A stretch of 64,000 nucleotides of DNA from NCBI GenBank assembly GCA_028285345.1, contig JANQPT010000048.1, positions 1 through 64,000 of the forward strand. The letters are read 5' to 3'. The stretch is from Planctomycetales bacterium (GTDB taxonomy: Bacteria > Planctomycetota > Planctomycetia > Planctomycetales > Planctomycetaceae). Below the pieces are notes generated by a model that searched no databases, was not told where the DNA came from, and saw only the letters and a list, made by a program, of their open reading frames with translations. How positions within the stretch are numbered: the first letter of the stretch is position 1; every line of letters starts with the position of its first letter. A program made the position numbers and the translations under genes. Below, one piece after another: positions 33,767 to 43,354 of this stretch.

Positions 33767-34106
33767 GGCAGTTCTCCTGTGCATCGAACGATCTCGGTGG
33801 CCGCGCAATAACGCGCGGACTTCTCGTCCAGAGAAGAATTGGGGCTCCGTCGGCCGCTGGGAGCCGCCGCGATCAGCAAAGGCTGGTTGCGTTTGAATCG
33901 ATTACGCCGATTGCTCTGACCGCGAAGTTTGAGCCTTGTGTGGCGTCATGTTGCCGTAAATAAACATTATCACACGGCCGGCGCACAGGCGTTGACAAAA
34001 CGCCACAAAGCGGCGGTGCGGGGGTGGGAACGCGACGCGTGCACGGGTTGTAAGGGAACGCTGATTAGCGACCGGAAATCCAACCGCGTGGCCTGCCGGT
34101 CGCCCG
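33767..34106. other. Intergenic region without recognised features
   Basis: About 340 bp between two minus-strand genes. It is expected to hold the promoter of the GAD homologue. Apart from a short GGCGTTGACAAAACGCC hairpin near 33990, I see no repeat, RNA gene or ORF with support. Confidence 0.4.
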
Positions 34107-34877
34107 TTACGAATTCAACTCCCAGCGGCGCCGCACGCCTTTCCCCTTTCCGGGGGACTCGCCAATCGGCGACGAGGGGCACGCCTGCAAACATTCAATC
34201 ACTTCCGGCACCGAATCGGTCAACACGAACTGGCCGACGTCGGCTTCGTCGATCGTCCCGGCGGGAATCATGTCCTCGCGTAGAAATCGAAACAAACGGT
34301 CCCAATAATCGGTCCCCACGAAGATGACGGGGAAGTCGTGAATCTTGGCCGTTTGAATGAGCGTGGCCGCCTCGAACGCTTCGTCCATCGTGCCGAACCC
34401 GCCGGGCAAAATGATGAACGCCTGCGAGTATTTCACCAGCATCACCTTGCGGACGAAAAAGTAACGAAACGTGATCGTACGGTCCAAATAGGGGTTCGGC
34501 TGCTGCTCCTCAGGCAGCATGATGTTGCAACCGATGCTCAGCCCGCCCGCCTCCTGCGCGCCCCGGTTCGCCGCTTCCATAATTCCCGGCCCGCCGCCGG
34601 TAATCATGCCGAAACCCGACTCGCTAACTGCCCGGCCGACGCTCCGCGCCAGTTCGTAATACGCGTGCCCTTCACCAAAACGGGCCGATCCGAAGACCGT
34701 CACGCAAGGCCCGACACGGTGCAGGGCGCGAAACCCCCGCACAAACTCGCGCACAATGCGCAGCACGCGCCAAAACTCGGCGATCGGTGACCGGGGCCCG
34801 GCCAACAATTCGCGTTCTTCACGGACGTCCTTGGGAACGGATTCAACGTCCGTGTTTTGTGGATGTGGTTGGTCCAT
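34107..34877 (-). CDS. LOG family protein (TIGR00730, cytokinin riboside 5'-monophosphate phosphoribohydrolase-like)
   Basis: A 256-residue protein with the Rossmann motif TVFGSARFGEGHAYYELA and the LOG signature GGGPGIMEAANRGA and ILPGGFGTMDE. The last carries the PGGxGTxxE active site. It belongs to the long-form bacterial group once misannotated as lysine decarboxylase. Function is likely nucleotide N-glycosidic hydrolysis; physiological substrate unknown. GAGAGG precedes the ATG at 34877; another ATG is at 34898. It is divergent from the MoxR gene. Confidence 0.9.
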   Translation of the reverse strand: MDQPHPQNTDVESVPKDVREERELLAGPRSPIAEFWRVLRIVREFVRGFRALHRVGPCVTVFGSARFGEGHAYYELARSVGRAVSESGFGMITGGGPGIMEAANRGAQEAGGLSIGCNIMLPEEQQPNPYLDRTITFRYFFVRKVMLVKYSQAFIILPGGFGTMDEAFEAATLIQTAKIHDFPVIFVGTDYWDRLFRFLREDMIPAGTIDEADVGQFVLTDSVPEVIECLQACPSSPIGESPGKGKGVRRRWELNS

Positions 34878-34925
34878 AGGTAATGCCTCTCTCGTCATGC
34901 GTCATCCGACTAAGTACCCAAAAGT

Positions 34926-34993
34926 AGGGTCCGCTGTGCGGACCGAGATTGGGATGTGACCGCCGTTTGGGCGGTCCGCACAGCGGACCCTAC
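34926..34993. repeat. GGTCCGC dispersed inverted repeat, copy 2
   Basis: Arms 34926-34945 (TAGGGTCCGCTGTGCGGACC) and 34974-34993 are exact reverse complements and identical to copy 1; the 28-bp core differs and contains GACCGCCGTTTGGGCGGTC. It lies between divergent LOG and MoxR genes, and the longest MoxR reading frame runs through it, which argues for the later start. Confidence 0.85.
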
Positions 34994-35104
34994 GGCGTGC
35001 AATTCACCCCTCTGTCCGCGCGCGGGGTCGGCTGGTATAATTCGGACTCGACAAACCATTGTCGTGATCACATTTTCAAGTTCGCAGCTCGATATTTTTA
35101 CAGC

Positions 35105-36073
35105 ATGACCGCATCAGTTGAAATCGACGGCACTCTCTTGCAGCTTTGCCGGCCGGACGAATCGGACGGGAATTGGATCGGGCAGGAGGAGATTTTAAAG
35201 CAATTGCTGGCCTGTTGGCTGGTCGTGGACGACGCCGATCTGGCGCTCACGCCGCGGTTGGTGGGGACGCCCGGCATCGGCAAGACCACGCTGGGCATGT
35301 CCGGTGCACGGGCCCGCGGCCAGGAGTTGTATATCTACCAATGCACGGCGGACACGCGTCCCGAAGACCTGCTCGTCACGCCGGTGCTGGCCGAGAGCGG
35401 CAAGATCGCCTATCACGCTTCGCCCCTGGTGACCGCGATGATCCAGGGAGGCATCTGTGTGCTCGACGAGGGAAATCGCATGAATGAAAAGTCGTGGGCC
35501 AGCCTCGCGCCGCTGCTGGACCACCGCCGCTACGTCGAATCGATTGTGGCGGGGATCACGATTCAGGCCCACAAGGACTTTCGCTGCGCCGTGACGATGA
35601 ACGACGACGAATCGACGTTCGAGATCCCCGATTACATTCTCAGCCGGCTGCAGCCGACGCTGGGGCTCTCCTTTCCCAATCGTGAAGACGAGATGGCGAT
35701 TCTAAAGTACCATCTTCCCTTCGCCGAGGAGGACATTCTAAATCTGACGGTCGAGTTCTTGCAGCAGGCGCACGAGCTAAAGCTCGATTTCTCCACGCGC
35801 GACGGCATCAACGTGCTGCGGTACGCCGTCAAACGCCTGCGTCAGGATCCCGATCACCCGGTGAGCAAAGACGCCGCCTGGCGTGAGGCGTTGGAGCGGT
35901 GCCTGGGCGAGGATGCGCTCGACCTACAATCCCTGGCGGACCGCAAATCGCAAACCCTGGGGGGAACGAACGTGCCGATGGGTCTGGGCGATTTTTTCTT
36001 CAACCCCGGCGACCCGCTGCACCCCGATTTCCCGGATGATGAACTGGACGACGACGACGACGACGAGATCTAA
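35105..36073 (+). CDS. MoxR-type AAA+ ATPase
   Basis: A 322-residue AAA_5-type ATPase. Walker A is G54TPGIGKT61, Walker B is [10 protein letters not shown], and a sensor-like stretch reads CAVTMNDDE followed by [12 protein letters not shown] lid domain and an acidic tail (six consecutive Asp residues) end the protein. MoxR ATPases usually act with VWA-domain proteins as metal or complex chaperones, but no VWA gene is adjacent. The start at 35105 excludes the upstream repeat. Confidence 0.85.
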   Translation: MTASVEIDGTLLQLCRPDESDGNWIGQEEILKQLLACWLVVDDADLALTPRLVGTPGIGKTTLGMSGARARGQELYIYQCTADTRPEDLLVTPVLAESGKIAYHASPLVTAMIQGGICVLDEGNRMNEKSWASLAPLLDHRRYVESIVAGITIQAHKDFRCAVTMNDDESTFEIPDYILSRLQPTLGLSFPNREDEMAILKYHLPFAEEDILNLTVEFLQQAHELKLDFSTRDGINVLRYAVKRLRQDPDHPVSKDAAWREALERCLGEDALDLQSLADRKSQTLGGTNVPMGLGDFFFNPGDPLHPDFPDDELDDDDDDEI

Positions 36074-36128
36074 CTCCATCGCGATGAGTCGACTCGTTTC
36101 CACGTGAACTGGCGACGGGACATTCGGT

Positions 36129-37448
36129 TTATTTGTCGAGCGAGAAGCCTACATCTGCAGCTCTGGAAGTTTCATCGGGCTCGATTCGGCCGCCGTCATC
36201 CTGCAGATCATAGCTAATGCTGTAAATCAGGATCCGAGCCGCCTCATTCCGAAACCGGAGCGGCTGGCCGTCGAAGGGATCGATCAGCTCGACGGGATTC
36301 TCAGCGTCGGTCCCCAGCAACTCCGGCTCGATCTCCGCGAGCGACCGGGGCAATCGGCCATGCTTGAGGCGGTATCGCTGCGCCGCAATGACGGCGATCG
36401 CACACTTCCGGCGTGCTTCGGCGCCTGCCGCGCCAAGGAATGAGTTTTCACCAGCAGGCTGGTAAAAGTAAGCTGGGAACAGGGTGTACCGCTCAAATCG
36501 ACTCTCTAAGAATTCGGCTTTTCGCTTCTCAGCCGCATCGAGACGCAGCATGGCACCAGGCCACTCGTATGAGAGCGCTTCGAAAATAATATCGAATAGT
36601 TCCAACAACTCCTGTTTGTTTGCGGGCCGCAACGGACCAATCGGAAGCTGATTGAGTGCTGTTAGCAACACGGCTCGTTCGCCGATGTAGGCCTGCCGTA
36701 GTTCCGCCCGAAACCCTGCCGCAGAGACCGTCCTCTGCAGAGACTCCAAATCGGCGTCACTCCAATTGCAATGTGGCAAGAGTTGCCTCAGCCCGTCACA
36801 ACCAATCAAATAAAGCGCACGCCGCGTAAATTGTGAACTTAATGTCGGCTCTCCGCGTAGCGCATCGGACAACGCAAAAATCGCCACCAGATCGCGCAAA
36901 GACCTTGAAACGTTTCCGACGTGAGCGCTTACGTGCGCATCGAGCCACAGCAGTTTAGCAACATTGCGCGAATGAACCGTAGAAGATATTCGGTAACTAA
37001 TCCCAGCCATAAAATCGACAGGAAAGCGAACCTGTCCGCCCGTCTCAGCCGCCCCACGGATAGATTGCAATTCACTCTCCAACTCGGTCAGCAAAGCACG
37101 CCACGCCTCCAAGTCGTCCCACGCTTCGCCAGGTGGAGGAAGCTCTGCCTCAGGATCTCCGATGAATGGCAACGATTTCCCCTGGTAGTAGAGGTCCGCG
37201 GCCTCTACGGCGTCGATGGCCTCGACCCACAACTCGGTGCTGTCGGCGACGCCTGCGGGCACGCGATAGTAGTCGTTCAACTCGCTGCCGCTTGTCGGAA
37301 ACCCGGCGGCCCGCAGAGCGGCGAGCTTCGCGTCAATTTTCGCCACATGGGCACGCCACGCGTACGCTAGCGAAAGCACAATCGACAGCACCAACAGGCA
37401 GATGAGCTTCTTCCAAGTCCAAAAGCCCGATTTCGTCTCCAGGTCCAT
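36129..37448 (-). CDS. Hypothetical membrane-anchored protein
   Basis: A 439-residue protein with one N-terminal transmembrane segment (LICLLVLSIVLSLAYAW) and a long, mostly helical soluble part. Near the C-terminus are AIAVIAAQRYRLKHGRLP and LIDPFDGQPLRFRNEAARILIYS, a pattern found in a common planctomycete family of unknown function. GGAGAA lies about six bases before the ATG. It probably faces the periplasm. Confidence 0.75.
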   Translation of the reverse strand: MDLETKSGFWTWKKLICLLVLSIVLSLAYAWRAHVAKIDAKLAALRAAGFPTSGSELNDYYRVPAGVADSTELWVEAIDAVEAADLYYQGKSLPFIGDPEAELPPPGEAWDDLEAWRALLTELESELQSIRGAAETGGQVRFPVDFMAGISYRISSTVHSRNVAKLLWLDAHVSAHVGNVSRSLRDLVAIFALSDALRGEPTLSSQFTRRALYLIGCDGLRQLLPHCNWSDADLESLQRTVSAAGFRAELRQAYIGERAVLLTALNQLPIGPLRPANKQELLELFDIIFEALSYEWPGAMLRLDAAEKRKAEFLESRFERYTLFPAYFYQPAGENSFLGAAGAEARRKCAIAVIAAQRYRLKHGRLPRSLAEIEPELLGTDAENPVELIDPFDGQPLRFRNEAARILIYSISYDLQDDGGRIEPDETSRAADVGFSLDK

Positions 37449-37547
37449 CGTTTTCTCCGTTTGATGCGCCTAACGGGAAATCGAATCCGTCACCAATCGC
37501 TGCAGGAAGTCCAGTCGATGACGCGGGAAGCTTATGCTCCACGATTT

Positions 37548-37706
37548 GGGTGGCCGCGATTGCGAATGCAATCGGGGTGCCGTAGGCACAGGAGGCCCCA
37601 ATTTCACCGTCGCAGACGTTGCGGTTTCGCAATCTTGGGCTGCGGTGAAATTGCGGCCTCGTGCAGGCTGCGCCTGCCCCGATTGCTGCGCAATCGCGGC
37701 CACCCA
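37548..37706. repeat. 159-bp near-perfect palindrome (MITE-like)
   Basis: Arms of about 62 bp begin GGGTGGCCGCGATTGCG on the left and end CGCAATCGCGGCCACCC on the right. They match along most of their length, including CAATCGGGG and CAATTTCACCG. The central ~34 bp contains TTGCGGTTTCGCAA. Each arm also carries small hairpins (GATTGCGAATGCAATC). The element fills the gap between an unknown gene and the ceramidase gene, and no protein is encoded. Confidence 0.8.
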
Positions 37707-37759
37707 GAGAAACGGTTCTCTATGTTTTCATCGCCTCAGGCAAAAACCGACCTGTACTC

Positions 37760-39055
37760 CTATTCTTTCAACTTGTCCGGTTGGGGAGACTTGTCGACGA
37801 ATTCCAACGACTTTTCGATCAGAATCTCGCCGGTCATCTCGCCCAGCGACGTGCGCGAGACATAGTCGTAACGGGGGAAGCTGTTGAAATCGACTTTGGT
37901 CAGAATGTAGCCGAAGGCGTCGTTCGTCAGGCCGAACAGCAGGTTGTGTTCGCCGTGCATTTTGCGTTTGAGGTAAAACCCGATGTTCGGAAGCGCTTCG
38001 CCCGGGATCGTCAATATCTGCGCGTTGCCGATGTTGACGACGTTAATTCGTGTCGTGATGCTTTGATCGTCGTTGTGCGGATACTTCAGCGGCGAGCCCA
38101 AAATGATCGCCCACATCAACGGCGATTCGACCGGAAATGTGACGTCAATCGAGTCGCAGTGGAGTTGGGGATCTTTCTGCAGCGGCGCTTTCTTGATGAT
38201 CCGCAGCGACTCGTCCGCCATCAGATGACCGATGCGAATGCACTCCTCCCAGGTCCGCGAATCGTGCCAATGAGCGGTGAGCGGATTGGTGGGACGGTCC
38301 AATTCGCGGTTGTCGGCGGTGATCATGCCGCCCTGCGCACCGTTCATAAACATCGCCATCCCGCCGACTTCTTTCTCAATCTTGTCGCACAGCGGACCAA
38401 CGAGATCGGGGCTGAGTACGCCCTCGCTATTGCCCAAAACCTCCGGGTGCACTGCGTAATTGACCAGCGTGGCGATCGTTTTGCCCTGCGGCGTGACCGC
38501 TTGAATCACGCTCATCCGCCGGTCGTAGAGATTGGGCGCGTAATAGTTGTAAGCGATCTTGCCTTTGGCCTCGCCGGTGTTGATCTTCAACCAAGCGGGC
38601 TGCAACTTGTCGAGGGCATCGTTGATCGCGGCCGCGGTTTTATTACAGACGTCGTCCATATATTTCAGATCGCCCGTGTGCCCTCCACGGCGATTGGGAA
38701 ACGCGTAGCAATCCGGCGCACTGTGCGTGTGTGTGGAGCCGATCAGAATGTTCTCCGCCGGAATACGCGGGACCTGCTTGTGCACTCGTTCGCACAGCAC
38801 CGACGGAAAGCCGAGCAGGTCCAAGCTGACGATGGCGACGGTCGTTTCGCCTTTACGCAACACCATGGCCCGTGCCGTGAGTTCGCCCCGTTTCCCATTT
38901 GCCGGCTTCGGGATGCCGACTCCGCCCGAAATGGGCAGTAAAGGATCGGGCGTGATCACCTGCATCGCGGCGCCGACTTCAAGTTGTGCGTGCGCGGCGG
39001 TATTCCAAAACAACGCCGCCGAAAACAGGCAGACTGTCACTAACAGACGAAACAT
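37760..39055 (-). CDS. Neutral/alkaline non-lysosomal ceramidase-like protein, secreted
   Basis: A 431-residue protein with a signal peptide (LLVTVCLFSAALFWNTAAHA). Family motifs include VGAAMQVITPDPLLPISGG, LIGSTHTHSAPDCYAFPNRR (the zinc-binding region of ceramidases), VNYAVHPEVLGN and MFMNGAQGGMI. It is shorter than full neutral ceramidases, as is usual in planctomycetes. Amidase activity on ceramide-like or other amides is inferred. GGAG lies seven bases before the ATG at 39055. Confidence 0.85.
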   Translation of the reverse strand: MFRLLVTVCLFSAALFWNTAAHAQLEVGAAMQVITPDPLLPISGGVGIPKPANGKRGELTARAMVLRKGETTVAIVSLDLLGFPSVLCERVHKQVPRIPAENILIGSTHTHSAPDCYAFPNRRGGHTGDLKYMDDVCNKTAAAINDALDKLQPAWLKINTGEAKGKIAYNYYAPNLYDRRMSVIQAVTPQGKTIATLVNYAVHPEVLGNSEGVLSPDLVGPLCDKIEKEVGGMAMFMNGAQGGMITADNRELDRPTNPLTAHWHDSRTWEECIRIGHLMADESLRIIKKAPLQKDPQLHCDSIDVTFPVESPLMWAIILGSPLKYPHNDDQSITTRINVVNIGNAQILTIPGEALPNIGFYLKRKMHGEHNLLFGLTNDAFGYILTKVDFNSFPRYDYVSRTSLGEMTGEILIEKSLEFVDKSPQPDKLKE

Positions 39056-39344
39056 GGGTTTCTCCGAGAAGCTGTGGATGAATCGTGGACAATTTGAAGG
39101 AGAGAGCCGAAATGAATAGTCACGGTCCATCTTAAACAATGGCACCCGTCAAATCTAGAAAATCGAACCGCTAACTTTTGCCATCCCGGTTGCGTGGAGA
39201 GTTCATTCGCCTCAGAACGACGCGGCAATGCTTGCATACAAGGTGTTGTCATCATAAACCCCCTCACCTAGAATAGACCGCTCAGCAGACCTCCCTCCGT
39301 CGGTGAATCTTCCGGCGGAACTCCCTTTCAAAAACTGATTTGCC

Positions 39345-40838
39345 ATGTTCGAAAATATCACCAAGGGCCTCACCTCCGCACTCGATTCGTTGCGGGGCCA
39401 GAGCAAGTTGACGGAAAAAAATATCGCCGACAGCCTCACTGAGGTACGGCAGGTGCTGCTCGAAGCAGACGTCAACTACGAAGTCGCCAAGGCGTTCACC
39501 GACCAGGTCAGCGAAGCGGCGATCGGCCGCGAAGTGCTCAAAACGATCAATCCCGCGCAGCAGTTTATCGGGGTTGTTTACGAAGAGTTGATCAATCTGA
39601 TGGGGCCGGTCGATCATTCACTGCACTTGGGCGCAAAGAATGAAGTGACGGTCTTGATGCTGTGCGGACTACAGGGTAGCGGCAAGACGACCACTTGCGG
39701 CAAATTGGCCCGCAATCTGCTCAACAACGGCCGCCGTCCGATGCTTGTCGCCGCCGACTTGCAACGGCCCGCGGCGATCGAACAACTCAAGACGTTGGGC
39801 GAACAAGTCGGCGTCCCGGTCCACTCTGAAGATCCGCAGGGGAATAACGCGGTCAGCGTCTGCCGCAACGGCCTCAAAGCGGCCAAGGCGGCGGGCAATG
39901 TCGATACGCTGATCCTCGATACCGCCGGCCGACTGCACATTGACGATGAGTTGATGAAAGAACTTGAGCAGATCGACAACCGGCTGCACCCCAAGCAGGT
40001 GTTGTTTGTCTGCGACGCGATGACCGGCCAGGACGCCGTCAATTCGGCCAAGGCGTTCAACGAAGCGTTGGAACTCGACGGCGTCATTTTGACCAAGCTC
40101 GACGGCGATGCTCGCGGCGGCGCCGCACTCAGCGTCAAACACGTCACCGGCGTGCCGATTAAGTATGTCGGGGTCGGCGAGCAATTGGACAAACTGGATG
40201 AGTTCCATCCCGACCGCATGGCGGAACGGATTCTCGGTCAGGGCGACGTCCGCACCCTGGTCGAAAAGGCACAAGAAGCATTCGACCAGGAGCAGATGGA
40301 AGAGGCGGAACGCAAGATGCGTGAAGGGAAGTTCACGCTCGATACGTTCCTCTCCACGATGAAACAGATGAAAAAGCTCGGCTCGATGCGGGAGGTCATG
40401 AAGATGATTCCCGGCATGGGAGGCGCTCTGGATGCGATCGGCGACATGAACCCCGACGAGGACATGAAGCAGGTCGAGGGGATGATTCAGTCGATGACGC
40501 CCCAGGAGCGGGAGAATCCCGACCTCATCGACATCAGCCGCCGCCGCCGGATCGCCAAGGGCTCGGGGGTCGATCCGTCAGATGTGAATCGGCTGCTCAA
40601 GGACTTCAACGGCATGTCCGGCATGATGTCTAAAATGGCCGGCATGTCTGTCCGCGAACGGATGCGGGCGGTCAAAGAGATGGGCGAGGGCGGATTATTG
40701 AATCCCGGGGCACAGATGCGCAAGGAGAAGCAGCGCAGCAAACGTGGCCCTCAAGACAAGGCTAAGATTCAAGCACTCAAGAAGAAGCAGCGAAAGAACG
40801 CCAAACAACAGCGTAAGAAGAATCGCAAACGCAGGTGA
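39345..40838 (+). CDS. ffh: Signal recognition particle protein Ffh (SRP54)
   Basis: A 497-residue protein with N, G and M domains. G1 is [15 protein letters not shown] (108-122), then [28 protein letters not shown] and [14 protein letters not shown]. The methionine-rich M domain (~330-440) holds [17 protein letters not shown] and SGMMSKMAG. The lysine/arginine tail ([19 protein letters not shown]) is longer than in E. coli. It targets membrane and secretory proteins, fitting the many exported proteins here. Confidence 0.97.
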   Translation: MFENITKGLTSALDSLRGQSKLTEKNIADSLTEVRQVLLEADVNYEVAKAFTDQVSEAAIGREVLKTINPAQQFIGVVYEELINLMGPVDHSLHLGAKNEVTVLMLCGLQGSGKTTTCGKLARNLLNNGRRPMLVAADLQRPAAIEQLKTLGEQVGVPVHSEDPQGNNAVSVCRNGLKAAKAAGNVDTLILDTAGRLHIDDELMKELEQIDNRLHPKQVLFVCDAMTGQDAVNSAKAFNEALELDGVILTKLDGDARGGAALSVKHVTGVPIKYVGVGEQLDKLDEFHPDRMAERILGQGDVRTLVEKAQEAFDQEQMEEAERKMREGKFTLDTFLSTMKQMKKLGSMREVMKMIPGMGGALDAIGDMNPDEDMKQVEGMIQSMTPQERENPDLIDISRRRRIAKGSGVDPSDVNRLLKDFNGMSGMMSKMAGMSVRERMRAVKEMGEGGLLNPGAQMRKEKQRSKRGPQDKAKIQALKKKQRKNAKQQRKKNRKRR

Positions 40839-41122
40839 CAATTTCGCGAACTGGCCCGATTTTGTTGGGAAACTGTCGAAAACCGGTCCAAAAAGTGTAG
40901 AAAACGCTCTGCACGAGAGCCAATTCAGCGAAAATCCGCGTTCTAAGTCGTTCCAGGGTTGCTGTTTTGGGCAGAATTCGTTGAAATCGCCGTTTCCCCC
41001 AACGTGGGGATGGTGCGTCGTCCCAGCGATCAACTCGCCGCAGCGGACTCCCAATTTCGGATTCCACCCCGCTCGGCGTCCTCAGCGAATAGCATCTATA
41101 AAACAGTTTTAAGGAGTAGTGC

Positions 41123-41548
41123 GTGGCGGTACGTATTCGAATGAAGCGATTGGGAAGACGGCATCGGCCGTTTTACCGAATCTGTGTGATGGACCAGCGG
41201 AAACAGCGAGACGGCAAGACGATCGAAGATATCGGCACGTACGATCCGATGGTGCTCGACAAGTCGCAGCGGGTGTCGCTGAATCTGGAACGCGTCGACT
41301 ATTGGATCTCAGTCGGAGCCCAACCTTCGGACAAAGTTAAAACACTGATCAAGAAGGTCCGGCAAAACAAATTTGGTTCGGTCAAAGCTCCGCCCCCGAT
41401 GACGCCGCCCAAGGAACCGCCTCCACCGGAACCGGAAGCCGCAGCGGAACCGGAAACGACGGCTGAAGACGCGGCTGAATCCTCCGAAGCAGCAGCAGAA
41501 CCGGTCGCGGAAACCGCCGAAGCCACGGCCGAAGAAGCCACAGAGTAA
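41123..41548 (+). CDS. rpsP: 30S ribosomal protein S16 with acidic C-terminal extension
   Basis: 141 residues. Residues 1-~88 are canonical S16 (MAVRIRMKRLGRRHRPFYRI; IGTYDPM; VDYWISVGAQPSDKV). The remaining ~50 residues are a Pro/Glu/Ala-rich low-complexity tail. The start codon is GTG at 41123, preceded by AAGGAG (41110-41115). It heads the ribosomal/tRNA-modification cluster. Confidence 0.96.
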   Translation: MAVRIRMKRLGRRHRPFYRICVMDQRKQRDGKTIEDIGTYDPMVLDKSQRVSLNLERVDYWISVGAQPSDKVKTLIKKVRQNKFGSVKAPPPMTPPKEPPPPEPEAAAEPETTAEDAAESSEAAAEPVAETAEATAEEATE

Positions 41549-41628
41549 TTGAAGCAACTGACCAGGACCAGAAACCTTGTACAGAAAGTCGAACCGAACG
41601 GGATGTCCGGTGATAGCGGTTCATTGAG

Positions 41629-42309
41629 ATGCGGTTCGATCTTCTGACATTGTTTCCCGGCTTGTTTGACGGCTATTTTGAGCAAGGTCTGTTAAAAAAA
41701 GCCATCGATGCCGGCCTGGTGGAAATCCATCGCTGGAACATCCGGGACTGGGCCACCGGGGTTCACAAGTCAGTCGACGACACACCCTACGGCGGGGGCC
41801 CCGGCATGCTCATCGCCTGCCCGCCGGTGTTCGACTGTGTGGAAGCGGTCCAACAGTCCGCCGACGAGCCGGGGCGGCTGGTCATGCTGACTCCGCAAGG
41901 TCGGCGGTTAGACCAGAAAACGGTCGAGGAATTATCAACATACAATCGGCTGCTGTTGTTGTGCGGCCGTTATGAAGGGTTTGACGAGAGAATACGAGAA
42001 GGACTCGAGCCGCTGGAGATCTCCGCCGGCGACTTTATCTGCAACGGCGGAGAAGTCCCTGCAATGTTGATCATCGACGCGGTGATTCGTTTGATTCCAA
42101 ATGTGTTGGGAGATGAAACGAGCAGCAAATACGATTCTTTCGCGGAATCGGGGATGTTGGAATATCCCCAATATACGCGTCCGCGTGAGTTTCGCGGCAT
42201 GACAGTGCCCGACGTCCTGTTGAGCGGAAACCATCAGGAAATCGCCCGTTGGCGCGAACAACAGAGTCTCAAACGAACACAAGAGCGTCGCAGCGATTTA
42301 CTCGAGTAG
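41629..42309 (+). CDS. trmD: tRNA (guanine-N1-)-methyltransferase TrmD
   Basis: A 226-residue SPOUT methyltransferase making m1G37 in tRNA. Trefoil-knot motifs are LLLLCGRYEGFDERI and ISAGDFICNGGEVPAMLIIDAV. The C-terminal part has the typical YTRPREFRG and LLSGNHQEIARWRE. In most bacteria rimM lies between rpsP and trmD; here only an 80-bp gap separates them. Confidence 0.97.
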   Translation: MRFDLLTLFPGLFDGYFEQGLLKKAIDAGLVEIHRWNIRDWATGVHKSVDDTPYGGGPGMLIACPPVFDCVEAVQQSADEPGRLVMLTPQGRRLDQKTVEELSTYNRLLLLCGRYEGFDERIREGLEPLEISAGDFICNGGEVPAMLIIDAVIRLIPNVLGDETSSKYDSFAESGMLEYPQYTRPREFRGMTVPDVLLSGNHQEIARWREQQSLKRTQERRSDLLE

Positions 42310-42380
42310 CGTCCGCTGAGCGGAATGTTGCGACGTTCGAGGACAACCGGAATACGATGGTCCGCACAGCGGACCCGACG
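42306..42380. repeat. GGTCCGC dispersed inverted repeat, degenerate copy 3
   Basis: The left arm GTAGCGTCCGCTGAGCGGA has mismatches to the other copies; the right arm GGTCCGCACAGCGGACCCGA (42359-42378) is nearly identical. It overlaps the trmD stop codon and lies inside the trmD-rplS intergenic space, so it is expected to be transcribed as a hairpin. Confidence 0.7.
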
Positions 42381-42418
42381 GGGTGACGCACCAACCCCAT
42401 CACGAAAAGGATCGAATC

Positions 42419-42781
42419 ATGGATCAGTTACTCAAAGCGGTTGAAGAATCCAGCATCCGGGAAACCCCGCTGGAGTTTGAAATCGGCGACACCGTCGACG
42501 TACATACGCGGATCCTCGAAGGGGATAAAGAGCGGATTCAGGTTTTTAACGGCGTCGTCATCGCCCGCCGCGGCGGGGGAACGCGTGAGACGTTTACCGT
42601 GCGGCGTATTGTCGCCGGCGAGGGCGTCGAACGGACGTTTCCGGTCAATTCGCCGAAAATCGCCAAACTGGAAGTGCTCAGGCACGGCCGCATTCGCCGG
42701 GCGAAGCTGTTCTATCTGCGTGACCGCGTCGGCAAAGCAACGCGATTGGCGGAACGGCGTCCGAAAAAGAGCGACAAGTGA
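42419..42781 (+). CDS. rplS: 50S ribosomal protein L19
   Basis: A 120-residue protein with the L19 core: [20 protein letters not shown], then [24 protein letters not shown], then [20 protein letters not shown] and [17 protein letters not shown]. It contacts 16S rRNA at the subunit interface. The ATG at 42419 follows AAAAGGATCG. It is the usual downstream neighbour of trmD. Confidence 0.96.
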   Translation: MDQLLKAVEESSIRETPLEFEIGDTVDVHTRILEGDKERIQVFNGVVIARRGGGTRETFTVRRIVAGEGVERTFPVNSPKIAKLEVLRHGRIRRAKLFYLRDRVGKATRLAERRPKKSDK

Positions 42782-42868
42782 TCCGCGTCGGTTTGTGATG
42801 AGTGCTCGGACCAAGTCGATTTGCTCGAAAACCGATGAACGGGATTCGCGGTCCGCGAGGAGGCAGTC

Positions 42869-43264
42869 ATGCGCGGCTGGCTGGCCAGAACGTTCGGAAA
42901 TCGGGGCGAGCGTCTCGCCGCCAAGCATCTCCGCCGACAGGGGTACACGATCATCGCCCGCCAGTACACCAATCGCTTCGGAGAGATTGACCTCATCGCC
43001 CGCGACGGTGAAATCACCGTCTTCGTCGAGGTGAAGACCCGCAAGAGCGATGCCGCCGGACACCCGGCCGAGGCCGTAACCGCTCACAAACAGCGACAGC
43101 TCACGCGCGTGGCACTCGGTTATCTCAAACAACAGCGGTTGCTCGAATCGCCGGCTCGATTCGACGTCGTCGCCATCTTGTGGCCGGATGATGGTTCCAC
43201 GCCGTCGCTGACCCACTACCGAAACGCATTCGCCCCGGTCGGCGACGGTCAGATGTTTGCTTGA
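42869..43264 (+). CDS. yraN: YraN/UPF0102 family endonuclease-like protein
   Basis: A 131-residue protein with the PD-(D/E)XK nuclease fold of UPF0102: NRGERLAAKHLRRQGYTIIA, then NRFGEIDLIARDGEITVFVEVKTRK, which contains the E...D-x(n)-E-V-K core, and AVTAHKQRQLTRVA. It follows rplS, as in many bacteria (often with rnhB between, which is absent here). Its cellular role is unsettled. Confidence 0.9.
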   Translation: MRGWLARTFGNRGERLAAKHLRRQGYTIIARQYTNRFGEIDLIARDGEITVFVEVKTRKSDAAGHPAEAVTAHKQRQLTRVALGYLKQQRLLESPARFDVVAILWPDDGSTPSLTHYRNAFAPVGDGQMFA

Positions 43265-43354
43265 CCGACGCGCGCTCCGCGTGCAATTGAAAAACAACGC
43301 CCCGGCCGATAGAACGAGCCCTATATCCTTAGGCAGATCACTACGGAAACTTTC

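Noticed and set aside
37461-38941. Plus-strand ORFs over the palindrome and ceramidase gene
   Set aside because: They arise from the palindrome and from antisense of the well-supported ceramidase gene.
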